From positions 1,015,146 through 1,079,145 of the forward strand of contig NZ_JAGSOJ010000001.1 of the NCBI RefSeq assembly GCF_023684385.1: a stretch of DNA of 64,000 nt. Direction: 5' to 3'. The stretch is from Oceanirhabdus seepicola. GTDB taxonomy: Bacteria > Bacillota > Clostridia > Clostridiales > Clostridiaceae. Under the pieces are notes generated by a model that saw only the letters and a program-made list of their open reading frames with translations, did no database searches and was not told the origin of the DNA. The position numbers and the translations under genes were made by a program. This document shows, piece by piece, positions 52,604 to 62,212 of the stretch (position 1 is its first letter; each line of letters opens with the position of its first letter).

Positions 52604-54376
52604 CTATCTCATGTAAATCCTAGCGAATTCCTCACAACGTTTTGACAGTTCTTCGGCTTTTCCACAGTCGATGACATGCCCATTCTTCAAAAATATAATC
52701 TTATCCGCCCGTTGCAATACATACTTTTTGTTTGATGCGATTATGCAGGCGAATTTCTTTTTATCAATATTTTTCTCAAAACGGTTCCAAAATTCCTTTT
52801 CCGTTTCTATATCAATTGCGCTGGAGCTGTCATCCATCACATACAGCTCTGCATCATGAATAAACATTCGTGCCAGTGCAAGTCTTTGCTTCTGACCTCC
52901 CGAAAGTCTACTACCACGACTACCTGCCTGCGTATCAAGTCCACTTTCCATTTCTGCCACATCACCTTCAAACACTGCGTGGTACAGGGCATGGTTGATT
53001 TCGCCCTCACATGTATGTTTACCAAGTAGTAGATTTTCACGTATTGGCTCGCTGAACATTCTCGCAATCTGAGGCGTGTATGCCACATTCGGCGGTATAA
53101 AAAACTCCTTCTGGTGCTGAATCTCGGTACCGTTCCAGAAAACCTGACCCGAATCTTTTGGAACCACTCCCATCAGAACATTGAGTACAGTGGATTTTCC
53201 CGAACCAATCCCACCTGCCAGAACGACTATCTCTCCCCGCTTGAGATTAAAACTTATATCGTGTATGCCGTTTCTGTTATCATGGCAGTATGTAAGATTT
53301 TTTACATCAAACTCCTCCATCGGCGTTCTTTTCATGCATCCATATTCGAATTTCTCCATATCTCTAAAGGCTCTTAAATCATGATGTACGGTCAACTCAT
53401 TCTCATTCTGTGTCCCCACAAGATCCATGATACGCTCATATGAAACCTCTGCCTGCTTTGTTTCAGCAACCAACTCCGTAATCCTATCCACACAGCTTGC
53501 AAGAGTTCCAAGATAACACACAAACATGCTGAAGTCACCTATAGGAAACTCTCCCTGCATCATACTTTTAGCTACAACAAGCATCATAATAGCCGTACCA
53601 ATATACACCGTACCACCCGTTACTGCCTGTATGATTGATTCAAACAGGGTATCTTTCAACACAGCATCAAGCCTTTTCCTGTTCAACTTTTCATAATTCT
53701 TCAAGACGTTGTTGTGAGCACCAGATATCTTGATTGTCTGAACAAGATTTGAGGTATCACTGATTGTCTCGCTTACTTTTTCATGAATTTCTCGGTTCAC
53801 CTTTCTGTTTTCCTTAATCTTCTTTGAAGCAGTTCTGATTATCAGTATCCCTATTGACAGAGGAATAAAGATATAGATCGTTACTCTCCAGTTTATTATC
53901 AACAAGGATGAAATTGCAATCAATGAATATACTAAATATCCCAGTACTTCTGACAGAAGATCAGCCGGAAAAGCACAAACTGGAACATCATCATCAACAA
54001 TCTCAAATACTTTTTCTGATTTCCCTGCAATGCTTTTAATATTTTTATTTTTATATACTATCTTCATTATGTTGTTTCTCAGAAGATTTTCATAATCGAA
54101 GCGCCTAATATTATCAATCACAGCAGATACCATAATAGCTGCAACCCTTATCATTGCAACCCCAAGAATTCCAACAATAAAGGGAATTACTTCTTGAAAA
54201 ATGTTCACACTGCCCTGTACTCCAGCTTCAACGGTGTTCAGAAGCTCACGTATAAAATATGCCACGGCTGCGCTGTGTGAGAAAATCAATATATTGCAAA
54301 ACAGGCTGATAATGAAAATCCACGGCCTATACGCTAGCAATCGCCTCAGAAGCTTATTAAACCCTGTTTTTTTCAT
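52604..54376 (-). CDS. ABC exporter subunit with degenerate catalytic glutamate
   Basis: 590 residues: six-TM exporter domain (about 1-325) then an ATPase domain. Walker A is LAGGIGSGKST near 385-395, the signature LSGGQKQRLALARM is canonical, and Walker B ends LYVMDDSSSAID with Asp in place of the catalytic Glu. The upstream partner has the opposite pattern, so together they form one normal and one degenerate ATP site, as in TM287/288 and BmrCD. The ATG has a perfect GGAGGTGA and overlaps the partner gene by 20 bases. Likely a drug or peptide exporter. Confidence 0.94.
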   Translation of the reverse strand: MKKTGFNKLLRRLLAYRPWIFIISLFCNILIFSHSAAVAYFIRELLNTVEAGVQGSVNIFQEVIPFIVGILGVAMIRVAAIMVSAVIDNIRRFDYENLLRNNIMKIVYKNKNIKSIAGKSEKVFEIVDDDVPVCAFPADLLSEVLGYLVYSLIAISSLLIINWRVTIYIFIPLSIGILIIRTASKKIKENRKVNREIHEKVSETISDTSNLVQTIKISGAHNNVLKNYEKLNRKRLDAVLKDTLFESIIQAVTGGTVYIGTAIMMLVVAKSMMQGEFPIGDFSMFVCYLGTLASCVDRITELVAETKQAEVSYERIMDLVGTQNENELTVHHDLRAFRDMEKFEYGCMKRTPMEEFDVKNLTYCHDNRNGIHDISFNLKRGEIVVLAGGIGSGKSTVLNVLMGVVPKDSGQVFWNGTEIQHQKEFFIPPNVAYTPQIARMFSEPIRENLLLGKHTCEGEINHALYHAVFEGDVAEMESGLDTQAGSRGSRLSGGQKQRLALARMFIHDAELYVMDDSSSAIDIETEKEFWNRFEKNIDKKKFACIIASNKKYVLQRADKIIFLKNGHVIDCGKAEELSKRCEEFARIYMR

Positions 54377-56120
54377 CTATTCTCACCTCCATGCTTGTTT
54401 CCATAGCTTTGCACATACTATAAAACCTACCAGATTCATCTTTTTCTAGTTCTTCTTTTCTACCGTATTCAACTATTCTTCCATCATTCAGTATCATTAT
54501 GTTGTCTGTCCATCTCAACGCCGAAAGTTTATGCGCAATAGTGATGACCGTTCTGTTCTGTGTAAGAACATCAAGGGCATATAGAATTCTCTGTTCCGTC
54601 ACAAAATCTAGCCGTGAAGAAATTTCATCCAGAATAACGATTGATGGGTCTTTTAGGAACAAACGGATTATAGAAATCAGCTGCGCCTCACCTGCAGATA
54701 GATTATTTTCCGCCATCTCCAAATATGTATCAAGCCCTTTAGGAAACTTTTCAAACCATTGCTCCAGTCCCATCTGTTTTATAGCGTTATGTATCACCCC
54801 ATCCGAAAATTCCTCGTTATATAAAGTGATGTTATCTCGTAAGGTCCCATGGAGGAACTGAACATCCTGAGTGCAGTATGCAATTATGTCTCTCAGATTT
54901 TCTCCTTTCAACGCCTTTACACTTACTCCATTTAACAGTATCTCTCCCCGTTCAAACTCGTACAATCTCGCCAAAAGCTTCGCAAGTGTGGTTTTCCCAC
55001 TCCCCGTCTCGCCCATGACACCGAGCCTTTCTCCTGGCTTCAGCTCAAAGCAGATATCATTTATCACATCATTATTCTCAAAATACCCGAAGCTCAGATC
55101 TCTTACAGTAAGTGTGATATCCCTGTCATCTATCTCACGTGTACCTTCAGCAATACTGCTCTCAATATCCAGCATTTCCCTAACCCGTATAAGTCCAGCT
55201 TTAGCCTCTTGTAGACTTTTAAGGTAATTTCTAAAATCCTGAAGTGGATAATAAATCAACTCCGTATATGTATGAATTAAATATACCGTTCCCAGTGATA
55301 TAAAACCTTTGTCCCACAGCACAACGGCAATTCCTAATGAAAGCACAGTAGCTACGGCATCGAGAACTGTTGATGCACTCCAAAGCCTTGAATACATCAT
55401 TCCTGCAGGAAGACTTTCCTTAAATCGCTTTTTCATTGCCTCATTCAAACTGTGAATATAATATTCCTCAGCAGCGTTTGTTCGTATCTCAACTACATTG
55501 TCGATTCTTTCCTTCATGATCCCGTTGAATTTTGAAATTGCTGCTGCACGACGAACATATAATTTCCCTCCAAAATCCTGTATGGTCTTGAATACCCAAA
55601 CTGCAATAATACAAAACACAAACATCGCAATAGCAATAACCAAATTTTTCAATGCTAATACTATAAGGACACCCGCCATAAGAAGAGTGCTTCCTACCAT
55701 CTTGAAGATCAGTAAATAAAAGTAGGTGAAAAGCCCCTCCACATCTTCATCCAGCCTTGTTATCACCTCGCCGCTTGTCCACCTCTCATGGTGTTCCATA
55801 TCAATTTTCAGAAAGTGAGCCAATACATCTTTTCTGAATGAATTGGTAATCTTCCATCCGAAACGCTGTGCAAAATATGACTCGCATACACCTGAAGCCA
55901 TTTTCAAAATGATTGTTCCCAGGTAAATCAAAACTATCATGCTTATATATCCCAAGGTTTTCCCCATTTTCGCTGAATCAATAAAATTACTCAACATCTG
56001 TGGTGCAATTATCTGAAGCATAATATTTGCAATAAAAAATACTGCCAGTAATATCATGGTTTTCCTTTGACCTTTCAGATATTTCATTACAAATGAACCA
56101 AAATATTTCTTATTTTTCAT
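54357..56120 (-). CDS. ABC exporter subunit with catalytic glutamate
   Basis: 587 residues: N-terminal six-TM domain (about 15-320) and an ATPase domain. Walker A is VMGETGSGKTTLAKLL near 369-384, Walker B is IVILDEISSRLD with an intact Glu, and the signature is NNLSAGEAQLISIIRLF, off consensus. Combined with the partner's LSGGQ this gives one competent site. The ATG follows GGAGATG only about 24 bases from module D, making it the promoter-proximal gene of the operon. Codon and base use look less AT-rich than neighbouring genes. Confidence 0.94.
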   Translation of the reverse strand: MKNKKYFGSFVMKYLKGQRKTMILLAVFFIANIMLQIIAPQMLSNFIDSAKMGKTLGYISMIVLIYLGTIILKMASGVCESYFAQRFGWKITNSFRKDVLAHFLKIDMEHHERWTSGEVITRLDEDVEGLFTYFYLLIFKMVGSTLLMAGVLIVLALKNLVIAIAMFVFCIIAVWVFKTIQDFGGKLYVRRAAAISKFNGIMKERIDNVVEIRTNAAEEYYIHSLNEAMKKRFKESLPAGMMYSRLWSASTVLDAVATVLSLGIAVVLWDKGFISLGTVYLIHTYTELIYYPLQDFRNYLKSLQEAKAGLIRVREMLDIESSIAEGTREIDDRDITLTVRDLSFGYFENNDVINDICFELKPGERLGVMGETGSGKTTLAKLLARLYEFERGEILLNGVSVKALKGENLRDIIAYCTQDVQFLHGTLRDNITLYNEEFSDGVIHNAIKQMGLEQWFEKFPKGLDTYLEMAENNLSAGEAQLISIIRLFLKDPSIVILDEISSRLDFVTEQRILYALDVLTQNRTVITIAHKLSALRWTDNIMILNDGRIVEYGRKEELEKDESGRFYSMCKAMETSMEVRIDEKNRV

Positions 56121-56143
56121 TTTTTCATCTCCAATCTATTACT

Positions 56144-56210
56144 GTTTTAATGGTACCATAGCACTAACTCTCTTAAAACCTCATAGATAATACATAATTA
56201 AACTTGAGTC
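56144..56210 (-). promoter_or_regulatory. Repeated promoter module, copy D (exporter operon)
   Basis: CTCAAG-TTTAATTATGTATTATC-TATGAGGTTTT, 12 bases, GCTATGGTACCATTAAAACAG. The -10-like TATGGT lies about 35 bases from the start codon, leaving room for nothing but the promoter, which is the best evidence that the module is one. Confidence 0.7.
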
Positions 56211-56235
56211 TTTTTTGCACCATTAATTCCTTAAT

Positions 56236-56283
56236 AAAAAGGATAGCTTACTATCAAAAATCTGATAGTAACCTATCCTTTTT
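56236..56283 (-). terminator. Terminator of the 1037-residue fusion gene
   Basis: AAAAAGGATAG and TTACTATC arms pair with GATAGTAA and CTATCCTTTTT around an 8-base loop, with one C-C mismatch and flanking T runs. Confidence 0.9.
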
Positions 56284-56310
56284 ATTAATAATCTAGCAAC
56301 CGACTATATT

Positions 56311-59300
56311 CTACTTATCCAATTTAATACCCTTTAACACACTCAATAAATTTTCATCTATATATTCCTCCGTAAACATCATAAAGGTAAGTGGAAGAAA
56401 TACTCTATTACTATTGGCCAACCTTACTTTATTTCTTATAAAACATCCATTCATTTTTATATCTAAGTATCCGTCCACTGACAATGCTTTTGGGGAATAT
56501 ATCTCAAGTTTATCTTTTCTATTATTTCCTCCATACATCATAAGTTCATTATCATAAGTACACATTTGTACCGCTCCAGCTTTGTACTTTACTTCATCTC
56601 CATAATTATTTTTAGAGATAAAATAACTGTCTTTTAAATTTTCATCTGACTTTATAAACATGGTTGTTACAAAATCTGTATTGTTTAAGTACTTACCTGA
56701 GTTTTGAATAATCTCTGCAGTATAACATACCATTGGAATTTGTGGCATGGTTAAAAAATACTGATTAATCTCTAACCCTTTGTATTTTTCATTTTCTTTA
56801 ATCTTAATATTAAGCTTAATTCCACTCCATACATTATTATGATTATCACTTATTTCAATAAATTCAGCCTTTCTTTCTTCATCTAATCCCTCAAAAACAT
56901 CAGTATTTTGAAGTGCATTAGGCTCACCAGGACTGCAAAGTATTCCCCCTGTCCAAGGACTCCACCAAGATCTAGTTCCTATTTTGGGAAAGTCACTATC
57001 TAGCCATTCATTTCCCTTATACACTAAGGAATATAATGAATTAGAAAACTTAGGGGCTACCTTCATTGTTAAATTTCCATTATCAACTGTATATGTATCT
57101 ACTCCATTTTCATTTACGATTTCATTTTTCACTTTATTATTTCCAACATTAAAAATACATCGCTTTCTTTTTATCTCTACTGCTTCAAAGTCTAGATTTA
57201 ATTCAACCATATCAATTAACTTTTTACTGTTTACTTTTACATTAAATGTTTCTTCTCTGATTTCATCTTCACTTTTATAGATTTTTTCAATAGTTTTAAA
57301 GCTTTCATTGTAAGACTTTAAAGATAATTTCCCATTAAAAGCAGAAGATTTATAATCCACTATTGAGGCTTTTAATTCATCCTTAACAAATGGATTTTCA
57401 TCATTAATTGATAAATGTAAATGATCTTTTGATATCATTTCTTTTAACTGGTATTTTTTTAGTACAAATTTTCTAAAACCTTGCCAATTATTATAAACTC
57501 CATATGCCAATACTATAGGTTTTGTTGTTATACATGTCTTCCCTTTAATTTTGCCTAGGTTATTATCAATAGACATATACCATTCATTAAATTTGATTCT
57601 ACATTCATCTGGCCAGCTTATTCCATAGGTTATATTTTTATCTTCACTAAATAACCAATTTTCACTTATCCTCTTAGTATTCCAATAATCTAAATTAGTT
57701 CCATAATATCCTTTTACAGATACAACATTATCATCAAAAGGTATATACGCATTACCTAAATTGAATATAAAACTTTCACTTATATAAATATCATTTTCTG
57801 TTTCATCATCGCTAACATTAAATATATTATAATAATGCTCCACAACACCACTTGATTGAAGCTTTGTAATAGATTCAAGTTCAATGGATGGAAAATCACT
57901 AGAAACATAGAGAGCTTTTAAAAGAATACTTTCATCTTCCTTCACGTATTCTATATTTTCAGGATTTTTCTTAGAAAATTCCGATGATAATGGAAGTCCT
58001 AGTCTTGGACTTAAAATTCGCACTTTTTCTAAAGGAATTAACTCTAAATTGTCTATTATAATTTCATTATTAAGCTTCTGAAGTTCTACAGAATACTTTC
58101 CATTTATTATGTTCCAAGATTTTTTTGTCTCACCATTAAAAATTCCATTGTTCCCTTTAAAAATGGCAGATAAATTAATCTTACTTTCTAAAACATTATT
58201 AACTTTACTAATTTGAACTGTTACATCCTTAGAGAAATAGTGATACTTTTTCAAAATGTAATTTATCTCTATGGAAGTTTTCTCTTTTGGTTTCATATCC
58301 ACAATAATCTTCTTATTAACAAAAGCTATATCCTCTGAATCTTCCATTAGAATATTTAGTTTAATATTTTCATTAAATCTATTTTCCATATCTAAATAAC
58401 CTATTGATTCTACTCCTAAATGGATTAACTTTTGAGGAATAACTAGATTTAACTTTATAGGCTTTCTTGGAGTTATTCCAAGTTTGAAAATAGATTCTTC
58501 TCCATTAATCTTTACCTTGGAAGAAACACATGGATGAGTTATAAAGGGATTAATCTCCTCATCAATATTACCTAGATAGAACTCACCATAAATAAACTCT
58601 TCATTGTGAACATTAATAGACTTTTTAAATTTAAATTCAATGTTTTTATCATTAAACCCTTCTATGTCTATATTTAAATCCTTTCCACTTTTATTTACAA
58701 TATGATATGTAATATTATATTTATTATCAGTTACAAGCTCATTATCTTCTGCGATAATACTTATTTTGTAATCCTCAGTTTCTATTAGCCTAAGACCTCT
58801 TCCTTTTTTGCAAAATTCAACTTTAAGCTTATTACTATCCTTCTCCCACATATATTCAAAAAACTCAAATCCATTTTCTTTTCTTCCATCTGTTACAATT
58901 TCTATATTTCTTATGCTATCTTCATACCAATCTATACTGCGAAAATATTTTTTTAATACTTCTGTGTTTAGTACAATGGGCATAAAATTCATTAGATGGG
59001 TAATATCATCTCTCTTTTCCCAGAAAAATCCACACTTTTTATACAATGGGATAGCTTGTACATTTCCAGCCCATGTGTATAAATCTATTCTATTCCAATC
59101 TTCCTCAATAGCTTTTTTTACTGCACCTAATACAAGGCTCTTACCAATTTTCTTCCCTTGATAATTAGGTGCTACATTAAGCATAGGTATATATGCAACA
59201 TTTTTCTCTTCCTTGTACTCTGAAAAACTACAATATCCCACTACTTTTTTATCATCTAAGGCTAAAAGTACATTTATATTCCCCGAAATCTCTTCTTCCT

Positions 59301-59424
59301 CTATAATATCTTCTTTAGTTTTTAATCTATCATATCCGCCCCAGCTTTCTTCACTTTCATTCCACATATCTGCCACAGCTTGGGCGTATTTATTGTTGTA
59401 TTCAACTAATTTTGTTTGCGCCAT
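56311..59424 (-). CDS. GNAT acetyltransferase fused to a very large beta-sandwich region
   Basis: 1037 residues, no signal peptide or membrane segment. Residues 1-150 are a GNAT domain: VVGYCSFSEYKEEKNVAYIPMLNV, then APNYQGKKIGKSLVLGAVKK with the acetyl-CoA loop, and NVQAIPLYKKCGFFWEK. From about 165 on come several beta-rich segments (NITYHIVNKSGKDLNIDIEG, PRKPIKLNLVIPQKLIHLGVESIGY) and, from about 760 on, a part reminiscent of galactose-mutarotase/glycoside hydrolase beta-sandwiches (MKVAPKFSNSLYSLVYKGNEWLDSDFP, RSWWSPWTGGI). The start follows AAGGGGG. Monocistronic with a strong terminator. The large part may bind sugar; substrate unknown. Confidence 0.82.
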   Translation of the reverse strand: MAQTKLVEYNNKYAQAVADMWNESEESWGGYDRLKTKEDIIEEEEISGNINVLLALDDKKVVGYCSFSEYKEEKNVAYIPMLNVAPNYQGKKIGKSLVLGAVKKAIEEDWNRIDLYTWAGNVQAIPLYKKCGFFWEKRDDITHLMNFMPIVLNTEVLKKYFRSIDWYEDSIRNIEIVTDGRKENGFEFFEYMWEKDSNKLKVEFCKKGRGLRLIETEDYKISIIAEDNELVTDNKYNITYHIVNKSGKDLNIDIEGFNDKNIEFKFKKSINVHNEEFIYGEFYLGNIDEEINPFITHPCVSSKVKINGEESIFKLGITPRKPIKLNLVIPQKLIHLGVESIGYLDMENRFNENIKLNILMEDSEDIAFVNKKIIVDMKPKEKTSIEINYILKKYHYFSKDVTVQISKVNNVLESKINLSAIFKGNNGIFNGETKKSWNIINGKYSVELQKLNNEIIIDNLELIPLEKVRILSPRLGLPLSSEFSKKNPENIEYVKEDESILLKALYVSSDFPSIELESITKLQSSGVVEHYYNIFNVSDDETENDIYISESFIFNLGNAYIPFDDNVVSVKGYYGTNLDYWNTKRISENWLFSEDKNITYGISWPDECRIKFNEWYMSIDNNLGKIKGKTCITTKPIVLAYGVYNNWQGFRKFVLKKYQLKEMISKDHLHLSINDENPFVKDELKASIVDYKSSAFNGKLSLKSYNESFKTIEKIYKSEDEIREETFNVKVNSKKLIDMVELNLDFEAVEIKRKRCIFNVGNNKVKNEIVNENGVDTYTVDNGNLTMKVAPKFSNSLYSLVYKGNEWLDSDFPKIGTRSWWSPWTGGILCSPGEPNALQNTDVFEGLDEERKAEFIEISDNHNNVWSGIKLNIKIKENEKYKGLEINQYFLTMPQIPMVCYTAEIIQNSGKYLNNTDFVTTMFIKSDENLKDSYFISKNNYGDEVKYKAGAVQMCTYDNELMMYGGNNRKDKLEIYSPKALSVDGYLDIKMNGCFIRNKVRLANSNRVFLPLTFMMFTEEYIDENLLSVLKGIKLDK

Positions 59425-59510
59425 TCATGATCCCCCTTATTAATTATCTATATCTTTTTTCAATCTATTTTAAGTCTCAATATAAAAATAGCGTTGATAA
59501 TATGATAATT

Positions 59511-59533
59511 TAAAAGGAACCTAGTAGGTTCCT
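59511..59533 (-). terminator. Terminator downstream of the 59614 gene
   Basis: AGGAACC/GGTTCCT with a 5-base loop, followed by TTTTAAA on the minus strand, 81 bases after the stop. Confidence 0.7.
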
Positions 59534-59613
59534 GAGTATTAATTCTATGCAGAGAACAATTATAGTTATTTTTTCCATATCAATATTTATATTATCAATT
59601 TTGCATAAGTTTA

Positions 59614-60390
59614 TTAAAGTTCAAAAAATAAATCTATTCTTTCACCTATTTTATTAAACCCAATTTTTTCATACATTTCTTTTGCAGTACCATCCTCATC
59701 AGTAACCAAATAAATAGTATGGCAATTCTCTTTTATTGCTATATCAATTAGGAATTTGAGAATAGTTGTTCCGTATCCTTTACGCTGATGAATTGGATTA
59801 ACAGCAAAATCTTCGATTTTCGCAACACCTTTATACATAAATAAATCACAATTACCGATTATTTCTCCATTATAATAACAAACATAAGAATTGACACCTC
59901 TGTCAGAAACATATACTTTTCCACGTCTGTAACATCTTCTTGTACAAAAATTTTTCCCAAGATTTTTCTCATCATGCTGTAAGTCACAAAATAAAACATC
60001 ATCTAACATTTCTTGATTGTTGACCTTCTTTACTAAGCAATCAGATAGAGCATTTAGTCTTGAAAACTGTGAAATATCAAAAGAATAATATCCACTAGTA
60101 GATATTTCAGGCTTGTACTTAAGGCTACCCAACAGAGAATCGCTGACATCTGAATTCAAAAGAAAATTACAAAAATTACTCTCTTCAGACAACCTCAAAG
60201 AAATTTCATCTTGAATAATATCTTTCAACTCAATCTCACTTATTGGTTTTGTTATAAATGTATAATTGTGATAATACATATCCTTTAATTGATCATCACG
60301 AAATCTAACTATATTTTCTTTCTCACAAAACTCTGAAAAACATTTTGTGTATTCTAATTCGCATTCTATAATTTTTTCATCTATTATCAT
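59614..60390 (-). CDS. GNAT family N-acetyltransferase
   Basis: 258 residues. The N-terminal 130 residues match nothing I recognise and probably form a degenerate GNAT half. The C-terminal half is clear: CYYNGEIIGNCDLFMYKGVAKIEDFAVNPIHQRKGYGTTIL with the HQRKGYG loop near 205-211, and YLVTDEDGTAKEMYEKIGFNKIGE. A short Cys/Arg-rich stretch FCTRRCYRRGKVYV lies at the junction. Start ATG with TGGGGATA. Substrate unknown. Confidence 0.87.
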   Translation of the reverse strand: MIIDEKIIECELEYTKCFSEFCEKENIVRFRDDQLKDMYYHNYTFITKPISEIELKDIIQDEISLRLSEESNFCNFLLNSDVSDSLLGSLKYKPEISTSGYYSFDISQFSRLNALSDCLVKKVNNQEMLDDVLFCDLQHDEKNLGKNFCTRRCYRRGKVYVSDRGVNSYVCYYNGEIIGNCDLFMYKGVAKIEDFAVNPIHQRKGYGTTILKFLIDIAIKENCHTIYLVTDEDGTAKEMYEKIGFNKIGERIDLFFEL

Positions 60391-60455
60391 AGTATATCCC
60401 CATTTCTCTATTTTCTCATTATAAGAACAATTTGTAATATTTGATATGATATCTG

Positions 60456-61493
60456 TTACTGTATATGTTCAAAAACAATAGCCTCTACATCCGAAACCTT
60501 TGGTGCAAAGAACTCACTTGCAATATTAGTTATCATGATAATTTGTATATCATCATCTGGAAAGACTTTGCTACATGAAAGAAATCCCGGTATCCCTCCA
60601 GTATGCCATACCTTCTTTCTAACTTTTCCGCCAAGTTCTATATCATCTAAGAATAGTCCATATCCATAATAACATTCTTCAGTTTTAACATGCTTACTCA
60701 ACATTTGATTTAATGAGTTTTCACTAAGAATCTCACCTTTTATCAATTTATTATTCCAATTATATAAATCTTCAACTGTTGAATATAATGCTCCTGCTGC
60801 ATAAGGTACACTCATATCAATAAAATCACAGTTTGCAAGTGTTTTTTCTTCCCCTGCTAACGCATAGCCACTAGCTCTACCCTTAATTATTTTTTTAAAA
60901 TCATCATATCCTGAGTCATTCATTGAAGACTTATCAAAAATATTCTTATGTAAATATTCTTCATATGTCATCTTAGAAACCTTTTCTATTATGTATCCTA
61001 ATAATATATATCCTGAATTAGAGTATGAGTATTTTGTTCCTGGTTCAAAATCATAAGGCAAGTGCTTAAATTCATTAATTAATTCCTCAACACTATGTTT
61101 ATTTCTCATACTTTGCAAGAAACCTTCAATTCTAGTAGAATTGAATATTCCTGAGGTATGAGTTAAAAGATGATGAATAGTTACTTTATTCCCATCAGGA
61201 TAGTCTGGTATATATTTATCTAATGTATCATCTAAATTTAATAGTCCTTTCTCACATAATTGGAGTATTATCGCAGCTGTAAACTGTTTTGTAACCGACC
61301 CAATACGAACTCTTGCATTTGATTTGTTAGGAATTTCCAACTCATAATTTGCCATTCCATAACCTTTACAAACTACTTTTTCCCCATTAATTGAAACTAA
61401 GATAACCCCACTGAACCTCTCATTTCCTTCAAGTTTGTTAAAATAATTATCAATATTTATTCTAACCTTGTCCATCATTTGTCTATTTACCAT
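60456..61493 (-). CDS. Serine hydrolase, class C beta-lactamase/PBP4-like
   Basis: 345 residues of the beta-lactamase class C/penicillin-binding-like family. The three active-site motifs are SVTKQF (SxxK) near 70, YSNSG (YxN) near 159 and HTGG (KTG equivalent) near 305. LLTHTSGIFNST is a further family block. No signal peptide is visible, so a cytoplasmic esterase or peptidase is more likely than a secreted beta-lactamase. The ribosome site AAGGAGG lies somewhat far (12 bases) from the ATG. Likely role, by context, hydrolysis of a small molecule or peptide. Confidence 0.9.
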   Translation of the reverse strand: MVNRQMMDKVRINIDNYFNKLEGNERFSGVILVSINGEKVVCKGYGMANYELEIPNKSNARVRIGSVTKQFTAAIILQLCEKGLLNLDDTLDKYIPDYPDGNKVTIHHLLTHTSGIFNSTRIEGFLQSMRNKHSVEELINEFKHLPYDFEPGTKYSYSNSGYILLGYIIEKVSKMTYEEYLHKNIFDKSSMNDSGYDDFKKIIKGRASGYALAGEEKTLANCDFIDMSVPYAAGALYSTVEDLYNWNNKLIKGEILSENSLNQMLSKHVKTEECYYGYGLFLDDIELGGKVRKKVWHTGGIPGFLSCSKVFPDDDIQIIMITNIASEFFAPKVSDVEAIVFEHIQ

Positions 61494-61611
61494 ATCTTTT
61501 GTTTTCCTCCTTAATTAGTCATATCTAACAATTATATCTTAAACTATATCATATATAATCTCTATTACTCAATATTTATGTATTCACGTATTTTTACAAT
61601 GATTATAAATA

Positions 61612-62124
61612 TCATTCTACTTCTTTAACATAAAACCCTACATATCTATTTACTAGACCTTTTTTATATTTCATAATCCCCTTATTCCCTTCAAGGATTG
61701 TGACATAATGTTTATCATAAACAGGAAAACTCATTTCATCACCATTATCCAATTCAAATGTTAGCTTGTATGTGTTAACACGGTATGCCCCCCCACCTTT
61801 AAGACTTACGTTTATCTTACTATCACATTTTTTTGACTTCAATTTAGCATTAACTTCAGTAACAGGTGTAATAAAGATTAATATAATATAAGAAACAAAT
61901 ATACAAATTATAAAAGAAAATATGGAAAAGAATATCAAATTATCACGGTTCATATCCTTAATGCTTTGATTTACACTTGCAATTTCAGGCATGTATACAT
62001 TAGTAGTAATAAGATCATATGGTTTATAGAAACATAAAAAGTATACTCCTATAGTAATTACGAATAGAATTAATGTTATTACTCCTAGTCTTAAATAAAT
62101 TGAAAGATTATCTTTTTCTGACAC
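61612..62124 (-). CDS. DUF2500-like membrane protein
   Basis: 170 residues. Two membrane segments (about 13-33 and 63-85) frame a short outer loop, and a cytoplasmic or extracytoplasmic C-terminal domain reads AYRVNTYKLTFELDNGDEMSFPVYDKHYVTILEGNKGIMKYKKGLVNRYVGF, the DUF2500 pattern known from YhhM. The start is GTG with GGGGAGGGG. Function unknown for the family. Confidence 0.75.
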   Translation of the reverse strand: MSEKDNLSIYLRLGVITLILFVITIGVYFLCFYKPYDLITTNVYMPEIASVNQSIKDMNRDNLIFFSIFSFIICIFVSYIILIFITPVTEVNAKLKSKKCDSKINVSLKGGGAYRVNTYKLTFELDNGDEMSFPVYDKHYVTILEGNKGIMKYKKGLVNRYVGFYVKEVE

Positions 62125-62212
62125 TTAAATCCCCTCCCCAAATGTTACTTGATGACAGAAACATTAACTGATATTTATACATACTTGAATTTCTTTATAC
62201 TCTATGAATATC

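Noticed and set aside
54499-55227. Two plus-strand frames of about 120 codons opposite the ABC exporter gene
   Set aside because: Shadows of the ATPase domain on the opposite strand, caused by the higher G+C there.
60456-61493. Secreted beta-lactamase
   Set aside because: Active-site motifs fit the family, but there is no signal peptide; esterase or peptidase roles are as likely.
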